Below are positions 1-8,366 of a DNA stretch of 64,000 nucleotides, in pieces. Position 1 is the first letter of the stretch; each line of letters opens with the position of its first letter. The DNA is from an uncultured Celeribacter sp. (GTDB lineage: Bacteria; Pseudomonadota; Alphaproteobacteria; Rhodobacterales; Rhodobacteraceae). The notes below the pieces were generated by a model. That model ran no database searches, was not told the origin of the DNA, and worked only from the letters and a program-made list of their open reading frames with translations. A program made the translations under genes and the position numbers. The DNA is taken from NCBI RefSeq assembly GCF_963675965.1, contig NZ_OY780935.1:2840501-2904500 (forward strand), read 5' to 3'.

Positions 1-51
1 CTGTTGACCGGGTTGATCCTGATGATGTTCCTCGATGTGACTTTGGGCTGA
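1..51 (+). CDS. Probable ZIP-family metal transporter, C-terminal end only
   Basis: The window opens inside a plus-strand gene. The last 16 codons are hydrophobic and read LLTGLILMMFLDVTLG before a TGA stop. A final helix ending in a Met-Met and Leu-Asp-Val-x-Leu-Gly pattern is how many ZIP zinc/iron permeases end, so that family is the best guess. Almost nothing of the gene is in view. A rho-independent terminator follows directly, which supports this being the true 3' end. Confidence 0.4.
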   Translation: MLTGLILMMFLDVTLG

Positions 52-81
52 GCGCAGAGATTTCCGTTCCATGCCGATTGC

Positions 82-116
82 AAAAGGCCCGCAGAGAACT
101 GCGGGCCTTTTCTATT
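82..116 (+). terminator. Rho-independent terminator
   Basis: A GC-rich stem (AAAGGCCCGCAG paired with CTGCGGGCCTTT) with a four-base loop is followed by a T-rich tail. It closes the gene entering from the left edge. The flanking A/T tracts may let it also stop leftward transcription from the polyamine operon. Confidence 0.85.
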
Positions 117-156
117 TCTATCTGCGTATGCTGTCAGCAGTGACGGGCAGGTGAAC

Positions 157-1401
157 TCAGGCGTTCCAGGCCTTGTCTTCACAGCCCAGACCGCCGATCT
201 GCACGCGGGTCGGCAGGCCAATGCGGTCGAGGATCGAAAAGAACGGTTTCGGGTCCAGTTCCTCGACGTTCTTCATCGTGCCTGCGTCCCACTCGCCGGA
301 GGCGATGAGCATCGCAGCGGCAACCGGCGGCACGCCAGCGGTGTAGGAAATGCCCTGGGAGCCGACTTCGTTATAGGCCTCTTTGTGGTCGGCGACGTTG
401 TAGACGAAGACCTCGAAAGGTTCGCCATCCTTGGTGCCTTTCACCAGATCGCCGATGCAGGTCTTGCCTTCATAATTCGGGGCAAGGGACGACGGATCGG
501 GGAGGACTGCCTTGACCACTTTCAGCGGCACGACCTCCAGCCCTTCGGCGGTTTTCACCGGCTGTTCGGACAAAAGGCCAAGGTTCTGCAGTACGGTGAA
601 AACATTGATGTAATGCTCGCCAAAGCCCATCCAGAACCGCACATCGGCCTGCGGATAGTTGGTCGCGAGCGAATGCACCTCATCGTGACCCGACTGATAG
701 GCGCGGCAGGTGCCGACGACCGGCAGGTCCCAGTCGTGGCCGGTTTCGAACATCTTCTTCTCTTTCCACTGGCCGTCTTCCCAATAGTAGACGACGCCGG
801 TGAATTCGCGGAAATTGATTTCCGGGTCGAAGTTCGTGGCAAAATACTTGCCGTGAGAGCCTGCGTTGATGTCTACGATATCGATCGATTTGACCTCGTC
901 CATCATGTCGATGGCGAACCGCGCATAGGCGTTCACCACACCCGGATCGAAGCCCGCGCCAAGAATGGCGGTGACGCCTTTTTCGGCGCAAAGATCGCGT
1001 TTCTTCCATTCGTAGTTGGCATACCACGGCGGCGTTTCGCAGATCTTGGTCGGATCTTCGTGAATCGCCGTGTCGATATAGGCCGCCCCGGTTTCGATAC
1101 AGGCGTCGAGCACAGTCATGTTGACGAAAGCCGACCCGACGTTGATCACGATCTGAGCGCCGGTCTTTTCGATCAGCGCGGCAACAGCTTTGCTGTCCAT
1201 CGCGTCGACCTGATGGGCTTCAAGAACGCCCTCCTGTTTCATCGCGGCCTTTTCCCGGACCGACTCAAGGATCGCGTCGCATTTCGACAGCGTCCGGCTG
1301 GCGATATGAATATCGCCGAGCACATCGTTATTCTGGGCGCATTTATGCGCGACGACCTGAGCGACGCCGCCGGCGCCGATGATGAGTACGTTCTGTTTCA
1401 A
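157..1401 (-). CDS. Carboxynorspermidine synthase (saccharopine dehydrogenase family)
   Basis: A 414-residue NADPH-dependent enzyme that condenses aspartate semialdehyde with a diamine to give carboxy(nor)spermidine, the first step of the alternative spermidine route. The N-terminus is a Rossmann fold with GAGGVA at residues 9-14; the rest matches the saccharopine dehydrogenase fold and usual length. I chose a TTG start: it lies just before the dinucleotide-binding strand, has an AGGGGG Shine-Dalgarno eight bases upstream, and removes a 36-residue unlike extension. It is downstream of the decarboxylase with a 46-bp gap, so the two form one leftward polyamine operon. Confidence 0.88.
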   Translation of the reverse strand: MKQNVLIIGAGGVAQVVAHKCAQNNDVLGDIHIASRTLSKCDAILESVREKAAMKQEGVLEAHQVDAMDSKAVAALIEKTGAQIVINVGSAFVNMTVLDACIETGAAYIDTAIHEDPTKICETPPWYANYEWKKRDLCAEKGVTAILGAGFDPGVVNAYARFAIDMMDEVKSIDIVDINAGSHGKYFATNFDPEINFREFTGVVYYWEDGQWKEKKMFETGHDWDLPVVGTCRAYQSGHDEVHSLATNYPQADVRFWMGFGEHYINVFTVLQNLGLLSEQPVKTAEGLEVVPLKVVKAVLPDPSSLAPNYEGKTCIGDLVKGTKDGEPFEVFVYNVADHKEAYNEVGSQGISYTAGVPPVAAAMLIASGEWDAGTMKNVEELDPKPFFSILDRIGLPTRVQIGGLGCEDKAWNA

Positions 1402-1447
1402 CTGTCGGGACCCCCTAATCGTTGTCCGTGGGTGAGTTTTGCAGCGC

Positions 1448-2542
1448 TTATCCCAGCGCCGCGACGAAATCCTCGTAACCGAAGTCACGCACCAGTTTGA
1501 TGGAGCCATCGCGTTCGCGCACAGCGATCCCGGGCATCTTTAACCCGTTAAACCAGTTCTTTTTGACCATTGTGTAACCGGCCGCGTCGTCGATCGAAAT
1601 ACGGTCGCCGATTTCCAGCGGTTTGTCGAATGTGGCGTCGCCAAAGATGTCTCCCGCTAGACAGGTCTTGCCCGCGATCTGATAGGCATACGTGCCGTTT
1701 TGCGGCAGTTTCGCAGTCTCGCGGTAGATCAGCAGGTCGAGCATATGGGCTTCGATCGAACTGTCGACGATGGCCACTTTTTTCCCGTTATCAATGATGT
1801 CGAGAACCGACACTTCAAGCGTGGTGGATTTGGTGATCGAGGCCTCTCCGGGTTCGAGATAGACCTGCACACCCAAGGCGTCAGAGAAGGCCTTGAGCCG
1901 GTCTGCGAGCTTGTCGAGCGGGTAGTTTTCGCCGGTGAAATGGATGCCGCCGCCCAGCGAGACCCAATCCAGAGTTTTCAAAAACGAACCGAATTCATTC
2001 TCGATGCGCGTCAGCTGTTCGGAAAACAGCACAAAGTCGTCATTCTCGCAATTATAGTGGATCATCACGCCGTTGATGCGATCCGAAGCCATTTCAAGCC
2101 GTGCCATATCCCATTCGCCCAAGCGCGAAAACGGTCGCGCGGGGTCGGCCAGATCAAACCCCGAGGTGGAAAACCGCGGGTTCAGGCGCAGACCGGAGGC
2201 AATGCCGCGGGCCTTGTCGCCGAACCGATCCAGCTGTCCCAGAGAGTTGAAAATGATCTTGTCGGCGTAGCTGACCGCCGCGTCAATCTCATTGTCGGCC
2301 CAGCCCACGGAATAGGCATGGGTTTCCTTGCCAAACTTCTCGGCACCCAGACGCAGCTCGTAGAGCGACGACGAGGTCGTCCCGTCCATATAGTCGCGCA
2401 TAAAGTCGAAGACGGGCCATGTGGAAAAGCATTTGAGCGCCAGCAGCGCCTTCGCGCCAGAGGCCTCACGCAGCCAGGCGATCTTTTCCATATTCGCAAG
2501 CAGGCGCGCCTTATCGATCAGGTAATACGGCGTCTGGATCAT
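1448..2542 (-). CDS. nspC: Carboxynorspermidine decarboxylase
   Basis: A 364-residue PLP-dependent decarboxylase of the alanine-racemase/ornithine-decarboxylase fold III group. It removes CO2 from carboxy(nor)spermidine to give (nor)spermidine. The probable PLP lysine is Lys37 in ALKCF; the glycine-rich phosphate-binding stretch SLGGGIHF and the late LAGDIFGD motif are present. The start is an ATG preceded by GGGGGAATGAG, which trims 15 residues from the longest reading frame and gives the family's normal length. It is the first gene of the pair with the synthase. Confidence 0.92.
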   Translation of the reverse strand: MIQTPYYLIDKARLLANMEKIAWLREASGAKALLALKCFSTWPVFDFMRDYMDGTTSSSLYELRLGAEKFGKETHAYSVGWADNEIDAAVSYADKIIFNSLGQLDRFGDKARGIASGLRLNPRFSTSGFDLADPARPFSRLGEWDMARLEMASDRINGVMIHYNCENDDFVLFSEQLTRIENEFGSFLKTLDWVSLGGGIHFTGENYPLDKLADRLKAFSDALGVQVYLEPGEASITKSTTLEVSVLDIIDNGKKVAIVDSSIEAHMLDLLIYRETAKLPQNGTYAYQIAGKTCLAGDIFGDATFDKPLEIGDRISIDDAAGYTMVKKNWFNGLKMPGIAVRERDGSIKLVRDFGYEDFVAALG

Positions 2543-2704
2543 CTCATTCCCCCAATGACCAAAAGGAACGGCGTTGGAGAGCTGCACTTAGGGCGATTCA
2601 GTCTCTGGGGCAAGGGAAACATATCGCAGGGTCCCGGGCTTGACCAAAGGGCAATCTTCGTGCCTGTTGCGGGGGAAAAAGCCACGATGGTGCCCGATTT
2701 CTGA

Positions 2705-2872
2705 TTTTCCCGCCTGACGGACGTGAAGTCTGCCGTTCTGCTTGAACGCGTGCGTGACCCGCGTCTGGCGGAGCATATGCCGCTGCTGTCTGGGGACTGT
2801 ACCGAGGCCAGGATCGCGGCATTCGTGCCCGCCAAGGACGCCTGCTGGATGCTGGGCGGCTTGAGGGCGTAA
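2705..2872 (+). pseudogene. GNAT acetyltransferase fragment
   Basis: About 55 codons (through AEHMPLL, then AAFVPAKDACW) resemble the N-terminal part of GNAT N-acetyltransferases that carry a HMPLL ... FVxAKExxW pattern. A stop codon precedes the piece and another ends it before the acetyl-CoA-binding region, so the gene is truncated at both ends. It lies on the opposite strand to the decayed LysE gene and abuts its broken end, which suggests a deletion that joined two gene remnants. Confidence 0.4.
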
Positions 2873-2911
2873 AGCGAAAAATGCCCGGATGGTTCGCAGT
2901 GAGCACCAAGC

Positions 2912-3394
2912 CTATCTGCGAGAAGAGAATGTCCCAGACTGCAGGTGGTTGGCAACGATCGCAAAGCTCTCGCCGAGTGACAGGTTTGAGGGAAAGATCA
3001 CTGCCAAAACGGCAGCAGCAAACAGGACCGTCTTGGGGTTCAGGGCATTGATCGCCACGCCTTGACGGAATGCGTGAGATGCCGGTTTGGTACCCGCGGC
3101 AACCGAAACATGAGCACCTCGCCACATGCTATAGGCAATGTAGAGGAGATAAATCGCCCCGACGGTCTTGATGGCCGCATAGCTCCACGGGAGCGACGTA
3201 AACGACGCATCGAGCCCAAGCAAGGCTGCAGCGGTCCAAAAGGCCCCTACCAAACCTAATCCAATCCCCGTCGCAACACCCGCCCGTTTTCCGGACGACA
3301 ACATGTTTTGCGTAGCGACCAGGAATGCGGGCCCCGGGCTGACGATCGCGATAAACAGCGCGACATTGAAGGCTACGAGATGTGAAATTTACAT
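2912..3394 (-). pseudogene. LysE-family amino-acid exporter, decayed
   Basis: Codes for the first three quarters of a LysE/RhtB exporter: HLVAFNVALFIAIVSPGPAFLVATQN near the start is the family hallmark (given here in part), followed by GxATGIGLG and the membrane segment with NALNPKT. Two lesions are visible. The natural ATG at 3394 is followed at once by TAA, and the frame breaks near residue 150 after IVANH, so the last helices are missing. The neighbouring frame still reads a plausible membrane tail. An intact protein would be about 205 residues. It is divergent from an Lrp-type gene, the usual partner of LysE exporters. Confidence 0.7.
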
Positions 3395-3451
3395 GACTTT
3401 GGCTCAAGGTTTGATTGATTAACTGGCCAGACAGGCCGGGTTTTTTGCGCC

Positions 3452-3922
3452 TCACCTGAGAAGTTTCAGAGAACCGGTCAGGGACTTGACGGCCTTTGCG
3501 GGTCCGCAAAGGCCTATGCCACTTAACGGTTCCTGGCGGAGGGACCGTTGCGTGAACTCTGCTTCATAGTCTTCGAACGAATGCAACTTTCGGGCAAATT
3601 CGGGGAAGACCACCAATGTAAGTTCTGGCCATTTTGTCTGTGCTCTATCAAGGATATCGACCATCTGAACGGGGTCCGCCTGAAGAACGGGAATCGGGCG
3701 ATCAGCGGAGTTGAGGATAGTCATTTCCTCTTGGTCCGTGAGTTTGGCGTTCCCTATTCCGGGATGCGCCGCGCCTATGCCCGCCGCAATAGTAGCGACC
3801 GTATTGGCCAGAAATCCCACCATCTGAGATGGGGAAACGATGATTGCCAAGCGCAGATCGCCAGCGCCCCGAAGGGATGTCTTGTCGGTTGCCGCCACCG
3901 CCGAGTGTAGTTCGTTTAGCAT
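3452..3922 (-). CDS. DUF2000 domain protein
   Basis: A 156-residue cytoplasmic protein of the DUF2000 family (a fold related to peptidyl-tRNA hydrolase II; function not established). Visible family marks are the N-terminal strand LAIIVSPSQMVGFLANT, a middle PIPVLQAD, and the C-terminal GIGLCGPAKAVKSLTGSL that closes most members. I start at the ATG of MLNELHS, trimming 19 upstream codons. It is followed by the decayed LysE gene and is divergent from the Lrp regulator, an arrangement that suggests shared control of amino-acid efflux. Confidence 0.75.
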   Translation of the reverse strand: MLNELHSAVAATDKTSLRGAGDLRLAIIVSPSQMVGFLANTVATIAAGIGAAHPGIGNAKLTDQEEMTILNSADRPIPVLQADPVQMVDILDRAQTKWPELTLVVFPEFARKLHSFEDYEAEFTQRSLRQEPLSGIGLCGPAKAVKSLTGSLKLLR

Positions 3923-4008
3923 TTCAATTTTCCAATATTTTTGAAGGACAAAACCACTGTCTGGCAGGAAGTTCTGCACTTAAATTTGTTTTAAAATGGC
4001 GATTTTAA

Positions 4009-4045
4009 GGTAGTATCTACCTATAAAACGCTAAAAGTAGGTAGG
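4009..4045. promoter_or_regulatory. Possible Lrp-type operator between divergent genes
   Basis: In the divergent promoter region there is a palindrome GGTAGTATCTACC (4009-4021) followed by a tandem GTAGGTAGG (4037-4045) just upstream of the regulator's ribosome-binding site. Lrp/AsnC regulators commonly bind several short inverted repeats in their own promoter. No binding data can be read from sequence, so this is a candidate only. Confidence 0.4.
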
Positions 4046-4055
4046 ATAACCCTAT

Positions 4056-4544
4056 ATGACTGGAAGTATAGAAACCCAAACGGCTCCACTCGAGTCAGCG
4101 GATCGACGCATTTTGGCGGCGCTTCAGACGGACGGCCGATTGAGCAACGCCGATCTTGCTGAAGCAACGGGCATGTCCACCTCGCCATGTTGGCGCCGCA
4201 CACGACGGCTTGAAGAAGAAGGCTATATCCAAGGATATCGGGCCGTCCTTGATCGCAAACTGCTCGGTATGGGCGTTCTGGTTTTTATTACGATCCAGAT
4301 CGACGCCCATTCAGAGGCGGAAGCCAGCGCTTTCGAAAAGGCTGTCGCCGACTATCCGCAAATCGTATCGTGCCATTCGATAGGGGGTGGGGCAGATTTC
4401 CTATTGCAGGTGGTTTGCAAAGATCTGGACGATTACGCAGAGTTTTCGATGACACATCTCCGCCGGATGCCTGGCATTAAGGCGATGGAGAGCAGCTTTG
4501 CCCTTAAGGAAATCAAGCCCTATACCGGATGGCCAATACCATAG
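4056..4544 (+). CDS. Lrp/AsnC family transcriptional regulator
   Basis: 162 residues: an N-terminal winged helix-turn-helix (about residues 14-65, with DRRILAALQTDGRLSNADLA and the recognition helix around STSPCWRRTRRLEEEGY) and a C-terminal RAM/AsnC ligand-binding domain (about 70-150). Such proteins sense amino acids and control transporters or catabolism. An AGGA motif ten bases before the ATG supports this start. It is divergent from the DUF2000 gene and the decayed LysE exporter, its most likely targets. With the exporter dead, its remaining role is uncertain. Confidence 0.9.
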   Translation: MTGSIETQTAPLESADRRILAALQTDGRLSNADLAEATGMSTSPCWRRTRRLEEEGYIQGYRAVLDRKLLGMGVLVFITIQIDAHSEAEASAFEKAVADYPQIVSCHSIGGGADFLLQVVCKDLDDYAEFSMTHLRRMPGIKAMESSFALKEIKPYTGWPIP

Positions 4545-4765
4545 ATGCAAAGAGTAAACGGGCGGCCGTCTCGAAGGGGCCTTTCAATCGGACACACCTT
4601 CCCGCCGAAGGTGCAAGCTGCGCGACCCTGAAGTCCGGACTCCGAACATTGCCTCCTGCTGTGCCGGCTGTGAGGCTCGGCTCAGCAAAATAATGGGTTT
4701 GGCACGTCTTGCGTGAAACGTAGGTGCTCCGGAGATTTAGAGCTCAACTGGCTTTGACATCAGGG

Positions 4766-5557
4766 TTAGGCTCGGTGTGCGCCATCGGCCAGCGATTTCA
4801 CATAGGCGGCGATCTCTGCGACCGATTTGCCCTGAGCGATCTCGTTGACGATGGCGGAGCCGACGACGGTGCCGTCGGCGACCGCGGCGATTTCTTCGGC
4901 TTTCTCCGGCGTGCGCACGCCGAAGCCCACGATCACCGGCAACTCTGTCTTGGCCTTGATCCGCGCCACTTCCGGAGCGACATCGGCGCCGGAAGCGGCG
5001 GCGGCCCCGGTGGTGCCGGTCACAGAGACGTAATAGACAAAGCCCGAGGTGTTTTGCAGCACTTTCGGCAAACGCTGATCGTCGGTGGTGGGGGTCGCCA
5101 GACGGATAAAGTTCAGCCCCGCTTTCTGGGCTGGGATGCAGAGTTCGTCGTCTTCCTCGGGCGGCAGGTCCACCACGATCAGACCGTCGATCCCAGCCTC
5201 GACTGCATCGATCAGAAATTGATCCACGCCGCGCGAATAGATCGGGTTGTAATAGCCCATGAGCACGATCGGCGTGGTGTCATTCGTTTTGCGAAATTCG
5301 GCGGCCAGATCGAGCGTCCGCTGCAGGGTCATGCCCTGATCCAGCGCGCGCTGACCGGCGAGCTGAATGGTCGGGCCATCGGCCATCGGATCGGTGAAGG
5401 GCAGACCCAGTTCGATAATGTCGACGCCCGCGTCGGGCAGCGCTTTGACGATCTCCAGGGAGGTGGCCTCATCGGGATCGCCCGCCATGACGTAGGCCAC
5501 GAAGGCTTTTTTGCCGGCGGCTTTCAGCTCTGCGAATTTGGCGTCGATGCGGGTCAT
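4766..5557 (-). CDS. trpA: Tryptophan synthase alpha subunit
   Basis: 263 residues. It cleaves indole-3-glycerol phosphate to indole and glyceraldehyde 3-phosphate, and passes indole to TrpB through the alpha2-beta2 complex. The TIM barrel is complete: catalytic Glu49 (IELGLPF) and Asp60 (DPMADGP) sit at the canonical numbers, and the phosphate-binding GFGVRTPEKA and VVGSAIV motifs are present. The ATG is preceded by GGGAG at good spacing. trpB is not next to it here; the gene stands alone between an intergenic region and divergent ychF. Confidence 0.96.
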   Translation of the reverse strand: MTRIDAKFAELKAAGKKAFVAYVMAGDPDEATSLEIVKALPDAGVDIIELGLPFTDPMADGPTIQLAGQRALDQGMTLQRTLDLAAEFRKTNDTTPIVLMGYYNPIYSRGVDQFLIDAVEAGIDGLIVVDLPPEEDDELCIPAQKAGLNFIRLATPTTDDQRLPKVLQNTSGFVYYVSVTGTTGAAAASGADVAPEVARIKAKTELPVIVGFGVRTPEKAEEIAAVADGTVVGSAIVNEIAQGKSVAEIAAYVKSLADGAHRA

Positions 5558-5686
5558 GGTTGGCGCTCCCTTGAAACCTTGTCCGTCGGGTTTCGCCGAT
5601 CTTTCTCTCAAGTGCAATGGGGAAGGCTTGCGTGAGACCCCTTTGCGCCTTAGACAGCCTTGGAATTCAGCACAAAGGGGCGCGAC

Positions 5687-6784
5687 ATGGGCTTCAAAAT
5701 GGGTATCGTCGGCCTGCCGAACGTTGGCAAATCGACACTCTTCAACGCGTTGACCAAGACCGCGGCGGCGCAGGCGGCAAACTTTCCATTCTGCACCATC
5801 GAACCCAACGTGGGTGAGGTGGCCGTGCCGGATGCGCGGCTGGACCAATTGGCCGCGATTGCCGGGTCGAAACAGATCATTCCGACGCGGATGACCTTCG
5901 TCGATATCGCGGGTCTGGTGAAAGGGGCGTCCAAGGGCGAAGGTCTCGGCAACCAGTTTCTGGCCAATATCCGTGAATGCGACGCCATCGCCCATGTGGT
6001 GCGCTGTTTCGAAGATGGCGACGTGACCCATGTCGAAGGCCGGGTGGATCCGGTCGACGACGCGCAGGTGATCGAGATGGAACTGATGCTGGCCGATCTG
6101 GAAAGCATTGCCAAGCGCCGCGCCAATCTGGTGCGCAAGCTCAAGGGCAACGACAAGGAAGCCCAGCAACAGGACCGTCTGCTGGCCGCCGCGCAAGAGG
6201 CGCTGGAAAACGACAGGCCCGCGCGCACCGTCGAGGTAGATGCAGAAGATCTGAAACAATGGCGCATGCTGCAGCTTCTGACGCAAAAGCCGATCCTCTA
6301 TGTCTGCAACGTCGAAGAGGAAAACGCCGCGAAAGGCAATGCCCATTCCGACGCTGTTGCCAAAATGGCTGCGGAACAGGGCGCCGGTACGGTGGTGATT
6401 TCGGCCAAGATCGAAGAAGAGATTTCCCAGCTCGATGCGGAAGAGGCCGAGATGTTCCTGGGCGAAATGGGGCTGGAAGAGGCCGGTCTCGACCGGTTGA
6501 TCCGGGCGGGCTATGAGCTGTTGCACCTTGAGACCTATTTCACCGTCGGCCCGAAAGAGGCCCGCGCCTGGACGATCCGCAAAGGCACCTCTGCACCTGC
6601 TGCGGCCGGGGTGATCCACGGGGATTTCGAACGCGGCTTCATTCGCGCAGAAACCATCGCATTCGACGATTTCATCGCCTGCAATGGCGAAGGTGGCGCC
6701 AAGGAAGCCGGCAAGATGCGGGCCGAGGGCAAAAGCTACATCGTGCAGGACGGCGATGTGATGCACTTCCTGTTCAACACCTGA
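5687..6784 (+). CDS. ychF: Redox-regulated ATPase YchF (OBG family)
   Basis: A 365-residue P-loop NTPase of the OBG group that binds ribosomes and prefers ATP. The G1 loop GLPNVGKST is at residues 9-17, the switch/G3 region shows FVDIAGLVKGASKGEGLGN, and the C-terminus is the TGS-like domain with FTVGPKEARAWT and the typical ending YIVQDGDVMHFLFN. The chosen ATG has AAAGGGG upstream; the longer frame adds nine unlike residues. Length is exactly that of the family. Confidence 0.96.
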   Translation: MGFKMGIVGLPNVGKSTLFNALTKTAAAQAANFPFCTIEPNVGEVAVPDARLDQLAAIAGSKQIIPTRMTFVDIAGLVKGASKGEGLGNQFLANIRECDAIAHVVRCFEDGDVTHVEGRVDPVDDAQVIEMELMLADLESIAKRRANLVRKLKGNDKEAQQQDRLLAAAQEALENDRPARTVEVDAEDLKQWRMLQLLTQKPILYVCNVEEENAAKGNAHSDAVAKMAAEQGAGTVVISAKIEEEISQLDAEEAEMFLGEMGLEEAGLDRLIRAGYELLHLETYFTVGPKEARAWTIRKGTSAPAAAGVIHGDFERGFIRAETIAFDDFIACNGEGGAKEAGKMRAEGKSYIVQDGDVMHFLFNT

Positions 6785-6836
6785 GCCGAAGCAGATCCAC
6801 GGGTTTCGTGCCCGGCGGTTTGCACGCAGAGAAATG

Positions 6837-6866
6837 AAAAGGGCGGCCGTGTCGGGCCGCCCTTTT
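6837..6866 (+). terminator. Rho-independent terminator, probably bidirectional
   Basis: GGGCGGCC and GGCCGCCC pair around a short loop, with an A-run before and a T-run after. It lies between the convergent ends of ychF and the phytase-like gene and can serve both. Confidence 0.85.
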
Positions 6867-6912
6867 GCTGTTCTTGAGTGCTGTTTCTGAACCGTCGGTT
6901 CTGTAGGCCCGG

Positions 6913-8223
6913 TCACTCTGCCTTCAGGAAGTCCGCGACATCGAGCAGGATCATCTCGTTGTCATCGACACGACCGTTTTCGCGCCCCACGGAGAAGGGG
7001 AAGTTGTTGTCATTGGCGACCACGATGGTGGTTTCATCGACGCGGTCCACATCTTCGATGGTTACAAAGGGGAAGCTGAACACGCCATCAATTGTGCCAC
7101 GCGGGGCGATGCCCTCTGGATCGGCGATGTTCATCAGGTCGATATAGGCGATCTTTTCCAGAACGCCGTTTTCGTCCATGCGCTCCAGATCGATCAGGTA
7201 GATGCGCTTGAACAGAGCCGGGGTTTCGGCCCAGCCCTCGCGCGGGTCGCCCTGACCGTTGTCGCGTTCGATGATCAGCCCTCGGGTGCCGTCGATCAGG
7301 TTGAAATCGCCGATGGCATGGTTCTCGTCGTCCAGCGGGTAATAGCGCACCACATCGCCCCATTCGCCGGTTTCCGTCGACAGTTCGAACATCGACAGAA
7401 CCGGTTTGCCGCTGACGTGTTTCTTGCCGCCGGTGGCGGCGTCGAACACCGGCTTTTCCAGCAGCGGGTAGAGCGTTTTCTCGTCTGCGGACAGTGCCAT
7501 GCCTTCATAGCCGCCGGAGCGGTAGGTCACGACATCTTCGGGCAGGGCGCCGCCGGGGTTCGGGGCCGCCACGAAGAAGTTGTCAGGCGAGCGCATCAGC
7601 TCTCCGCCGGGTTCCGTGGCCAGAACGCGCAACGCTTCGCCGGTCGCGTTGACTTCGATCACCCAGGGACCGAATTCATCGCCAATCCAGTAGCTGTCGC
7701 CAACGGGCTGGATCGATTCAATGTCGAAATCTGCCCCGGTGAGGAACCGGCCTTCGGTGGCTTCGTTCACGATCGGGAAGGGCACGATGCGGTTCGGGTC
7801 GGACAGCTGCACGGTCTTTTCGAGCATCACGCGACCGGCGTCCCAATCGGCCTTGACGATGTTGAACATCAACACAACGTCAGAGGAGTTTTTCTGATTG
7901 CCAAACCCATTGTCGGTCAGCACCAGAAAGCGGTCGTTGCCAAGGCTGCGGATGCCCGAGAACCCCTGCAGCGGCTGACCGGGGAAGGGCAGGGCCAGAC
8001 CAGTGGCGGGCTGGAAGTTGGCATAGAGATCTTCGACGCGGGCGCCCGCGGTGAAACGACCGGAGACGTTGTAGGTGTCAGCGGCGCCTTTCGGGGCGGG
8101 CACAAAGCTTGCGCCGGGCAATTCGGCATGGGCTTTCAGCGTGGCCGGAAAGGCGTCCTGGGCCTGTGCGGCGGAGCTCAGGCCGATGAAGAGCGCGAGT
8201 GCGGAGACAAGGGATTTCCCCAT
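6913..8223 (-). CDS. Secreted esterase-like phytase-domain protein
   Basis: 436 residues with a clear Sec signal peptide (MGKSLVSALALFIGLSSAAQAQ), so the mature protein is periplasmic or secreted. The remainder matches the 'esterase-like activity of phytase' domain, a beta-propeller-like family: LSDFG-type start (here QPLQGFSGIRSLGNDRFLVLTDNG in part), DIESI, and GYEGMALSADEKTL. Substrate is unknown; phosphate-ester hydrolysis is the family guess. The ATG has AGAGGA eight bases upstream; a longer frame would bury the signal peptide. It stands alone. Confidence 0.85.
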   Translation of the reverse strand: MGKSLVSALALFIGLSSAAQAQDAFPATLKAHAELPGASFVPAPKGAADTYNVSGRFTAGARVEDLYANFQPATGLALPFPGQPLQGFSGIRSLGNDRFLVLTDNGFGNQKNSSDVVLMFNIVKADWDAGRVMLEKTVQLSDPNRIVPFPIVNEATEGRFLTGADFDIESIQPVGDSYWIGDEFGPWVIEVNATGEALRVLATEPGGELMRSPDNFFVAAPNPGGALPEDVVTYRSGGYEGMALSADEKTLYPLLEKPVFDAATGGKKHVSGKPVLSMFELSTETGEWGDVVRYYPLDDENHAIGDFNLIDGTRGLIIERDNGQGDPREGWAETPALFKRIYLIDLERMDENGVLEKIAYIDLMNIADPEGIAPRGTIDGVFSFPFVTIEDVDRVDETTIVVANDNNFPFSVGRENGRVDDNEMILLDVADFLKAE

Positions 8224-8366
8224 GGGTGATGTCCTCTGATGTGTGCATAGGTCTGTGCGGGGCAGATGACCGACACTGCGTAACAGCGGCACAACAGAGG
8301 GCTAAAAGTGATCTGAAGCTTCCATGTAGTCTTGGTAACGTTTTGATGTCGCTTAGTGATTTTGGG

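Noticed and set aside
1700..2704. Long plus-strand frame opposite nspC
   Set aside because: Antisense to an intact conserved gene, with an arginine- and histidine-rich shadow composition.
5558..6916. Very long minus-strand frame running on upstream of trpA across ychF
   Set aside because: It is antisense to ychF, has no protein-family character, and the trpA start with its ribosome-binding site is internal to it. It is a high-GC shadow frame.
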